Assembly: GCA_050955045.1 (NCBI GenBank)
Contig: JBPBQV010000033.1
Coordinates: forward strand, 62,001-126,000
Length of the DNA: 64,000 bases
Reading direction: 5' to 3'
Origin: Mucilaginibacter_A sp050955045
GTDB taxonomy: Bacteria > Bacteroidota > Bacteroidia > Sphingobacteriales > Sphingobacteriaceae
In this document: positions 62,635 through 64,000 of the stretch, in pieces
Layout: each line of letters opens with the position of its first letter
How positions within the stretch are numbered: the stretch's first letter is position 1
The notes under the pieces: model-generated
Told to the model about the DNA's origin: nothing
The model's input: the letters and a program-made list of their open reading frames with translations, nothing else
The model's database searches: none
Translations under genes and position numbers: made by a program

Positions 62635-63009
62635 ATGTATACGCAAAGTGCTGAACAAGATTTTGATCTGTCATTTTTAGAAGAAATTGCAGATGGGAAT
62701 AAAGAGTTTCTGATCGAATCTATCGATATGTTTTTGGTGCAAACGCCGGATATTTTTGGTAATATCTCTCAAGCTATAACTAACCAAGATTGGGTTACTA
62801 CAGCTGCACTGGCGCATAAAGTAAAATCAAATTTGGGTTTTTTTGGAATGGACCGGATTAAAAGTGAGATTCAGGAAATCGAAATCAGTGCAAAAGCCGG
62901 TGGTCTTGATTCGCATTTGAAGATAAAATTTGATTCGATAAAAGCAGCAATTACTAAAAGCTTAGAACAACTTACGCAGATTAAAAAACAGATTGAGGCG
63001 GAAGTTTAA
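62635..63009 (+). CDS. Histidine phosphotransfer (Hpt) domain protein
   Basis: This 124-residue helical protein carries the phospho-acceptor H61 in ALAHKVKSNLGFFGM, the Hpt pattern AHKxKSxxxxxG. Stand-alone Hpt proteins relay phosphate between hybrid sensor kinases and response regulators. No receiver or kinase gene is adjacent. It is 27 bp past folK, probably co-transcribed by chance of layout. A SixA-type phosphatase in the window (56983) acts on such proteins in other bacteria; the link here is inference. Confidence 0.85.
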   Translation: MYTQSAEQDFDLSFLEEIADGNKEFLIESIDMFLVQTPDIFGNISQAITNQDWVTTAALAHKVKSNLGFFGMDRIKSEIQEIEISAKAGGLDSHLKIKFDSIKAAITKSLEQLTQIKKQIEAEV

Positions 63010-63181
63010 CAGTAACTGGTGTTTTGTATCAGGACATAATTTGTATTTCCAATTGCTTAAAAGCTGATGATCTAATTCCTGATTCAGGATAACAGATTTT
63101 ATTAAACATAAAGTTTTAACTGATTAATTATCCGTGTAAACCTGGTTAGAATGCGGATAAAACTGTGAATTTATCTTGAAT

Positions 63182-63526
63182 TTAATCAGCAATATTAAGT
63201 AGGTTTTTTATGGAAGTGATAAGGTTAGGTAGTAGCTTTGTTCTTGTTTTCCAAACAAGTTCGTAATCAATACCAAAATAATCATGTGCAAGTCTGTTTC
63301 TAAAACCTCTTAATTTGTTCCATTCCAGATCAGGCAGTTTAGATTTTTCATAGTCGGGAAGACGATTTGCTGCTTTGCCAATAATCTCAAAGTTTCTAAT
63401 GACGGCGTCTATAGTCTTCTTATCACATAAATATTGTTCTTGTGTTTAATCAGTTGTATAGCTAATTATACTTTCAGCACTTTCCAAAATATCCCTAAAT
63501 AGTAAGTCTGGTTCTCTTTTAGACAT
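63182..63526 (-). pseudogene. hepT: HepT-family (DUF86) toxin gene with an in-frame stop
   Basis: The frame from ATG at 63524-63526 gives MSKREPDLLFRDILESAESI, then a TAA stop at codon 27 (63446-63448). Past it the same frame continues without another stop: QYLCDKKTIDAVIRNFEIIG and RGFRNRLAHDYFGIDYELVW to a stop at 63182. RNRLAHDY (R76, H81, Y83) is the RX4HXY RNase motif of HepT. The start overlaps the antitoxin gene by 8 bp. One base change explains the break, so the toxin is probably inactive unless the stop is a sequencing error. Confidence 0.8.
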
Positions 63527-63809
63527 ATAAAATTTCGGGCTTAATCACTTCGTAGTATCTTGGTTTGATCCCGTTTCTGGAAACTAAATCTACTTTGCGC
63601 TTTAATTTTTCTTCTAATTCATCAGCCAAATCAAAAAAATCAGTATCGATTGGTTTACTAAAACTTACCATAATATCAATATCGCTTTGATCAGTAAAAT
63701 CATCTCGGACAATAGAACCAAACAAACCCAAAGTACTTACACCGTATTTAGACATCAGTTCTGGCTTGAGCTGTTGCAAAATGAACTGTACTTCTTCAAG
63801 ATATGCCAT
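63519..63809 (-). CDS. mntA: MntA-type nucleotidyltransferase antitoxin
   Basis: This 96-residue minimal nucleotidyltransferase has the signature GS-x10-DxD at 31-45 (GSIVRDDFTDQSDID). MntA proteins neutralise HepT toxins by attaching AMP to the tyrosine of the RX4HXY motif. It overlaps the HepT gene by 8 bp, the normal order in such modules. I use the ATG at 63809; the TTG two codons earlier is less likely. With a broken partner gene the antitoxin stands alone here. Confidence 0.88.
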   Translation of the reverse strand: MAYLEEVQFILQQLKPELMSKYGVSTLGLFGSIVRDDFTDQSDIDIMVSFSKPIDTDFFDLADELEEKLKRKVDLVSRNGIKPRYYEVIKPEILYV

Positions 63810-63836
63810 AAACAAACATAAGAATCAAATTTAACG

Positions 63837-63878
63837 AAGAAGCACGTCCTCGACTAACAAGGGCGTGCTTCTTTTATC
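63837..63878. repeat. Hairpin containing a dispersed-motif copy
   Basis: AAGAAGCACG at 63838-63847 pairs with CGTGCTTCTT at 63864-63873, and the second arm continues into the motif copy GTGCTTCTTTTATC (63865-63878). It can act as terminator for the minus-strand dehydrogenase gene that ends at 63898. Confidence 0.7.
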
Positions 63879-63897
63879 AACTAAAAATCAGGATCGG

Positions 63898-64000
63898 TTA
63901 ACCTAATTTAGCTTTCAAATTTTCATCAATAGCTTCCAGAAATTCTTCTGTATATAAATAATCTCGGCCGTGCTCTACTTTATTTCCGTGGATACAAACT
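63898..64000 (-). CDS. icd: C-terminal end of a probable NADP isocitrate dehydrogenase (cut by window edge)
   Basis: The last 34 codons read CIHGNKVEHGRDYLYTEEFL followed by EAIDENLKAKLG and a stop. The pattern CIHG..V....YL.T.EFL..I..NL matches the C-terminus of the eukaryotic-type NADP isocitrate dehydrogenases (IDH1/IDH2 style) that many Bacteroidota possess. The rest is outside the window, so the call rests on a short tail. Confidence 0.55.
   Translation of the reverse strand, partial: VCIHGNKVEHGRDYLYTEEFLEAIDENLKAKLG

Noticed and set aside
4110..63878. The dispersed motif as a transcription-factor operator
   Set aside because: It occurs inside coding regions and in gaps between convergent stop codons (for example 34051 and 35509), where an operator would have no use.
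4110..63878. The dispersed motif as a CRISPR array
   Set aside because: Copies are kilobases apart, in both orientations, without spacers of constant length or cas genes.
1..64000. tRNA or rRNA genes
   Set aside because: No cloverleaf-like or T-loop-like sequence was noticed by eye; a covariance search would be needed to be sure.

Overview
The window looks like chromosomal DNA of a member of the Bacteroidota, most likely a Sphingobacteriaceae-type organism. The evidence is a fused SecD-SecF, a PorP/SprF protein beside a protein with a type IX sorting domain (CHU_C), a TonB-dependent receptor, Bacteroidota-type DUF4251, DUF983 and DUF6515-like proteins, genes without Shine-Dalgarno sites, and moderate-to-low GC. 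The family level is inference only.

Layout. 1-4.1 kb: ECF sigma factor overlapping a cut-off anti-sigma gene, a decayed IS5-type transposase, a zinc alcohol dehydrogenase, a decayed RibD/DHFR-type reductase and a HAD phosphatase. 4.3-9.2 kb: PAS histidine kinase, S9 peptidase, DUF983 protein. 9.4-12.4 kb: a small ModE-type regulator followed by a TonB-dependent receptor with a ModE-like palindrome directly before its start codon. 12.5-25.4 kb: signal peptidase I, secreted Gly/Tyr-rich protein, large zinc metalloprotease, MgtE, biotin synthase, dienelactone hydrolase, SDR, and two secreted beta-propeller proteins. 25.4-29.5 kb: a 1-kb AT-rich gap, then a type IX secretion surface cluster. 29.7-33.3 kb: molybdoenzyme cluster (FdhD, small conserved protein, YdeP-like oxidoreductase). 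33.5-41.2 kb: small secreted or hypothetical proteins, SGNH hydrolase, AccD, FbaA, membrane protein, GNAT, NDH-2. 41.3-49.7 kb: SecDF, FolA, M1 peptidase, ThyA, IspE, beta-hydroxyacid dehydrogenase, LapA-like protein. 50.2-62 kb: EamA transporter, LptF/G permease, Tgt, glycosyltransferase, ECF sigma factor, RsmG, DprA, SixA-like phosphatase, heptosyltransferase-like protein, PolX, SppA. 62.1-64 kb: FolK, Hpt protein, a MntA/HepT module with a stop codon inside the toxin gene, and the last codons of a probable isocitrate dehydrogenase.

The most striking signal is not a gene. A 14-bp motif, GRTAAAAGAAGYAY, often preceded by AGGT and a T-run, occurs about 40 times by eye count, roughly once per 1.6 kb. 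It lies in both orientations, in intergenic gaps, between convergent genes, and inside at least nine coding regions where it is read in several frames. Some copies form perfect inverted pairs that look like terminators. This resembles the DNA uptake sequences of Neisseriaceae and Pasteurellaceae. I know of no such system described in Bacteroidota. The uptake role is inference; the repetition is directly visible. The second point of interest is the ModE/operator/TonB-receptor arrangement, which suggests outer-membrane oxyanion (molybdate or tungstate) uptake linked to the molybdoenzyme cluster 20 kb away. No tRNA, rRNA or CRISPR array was seen.
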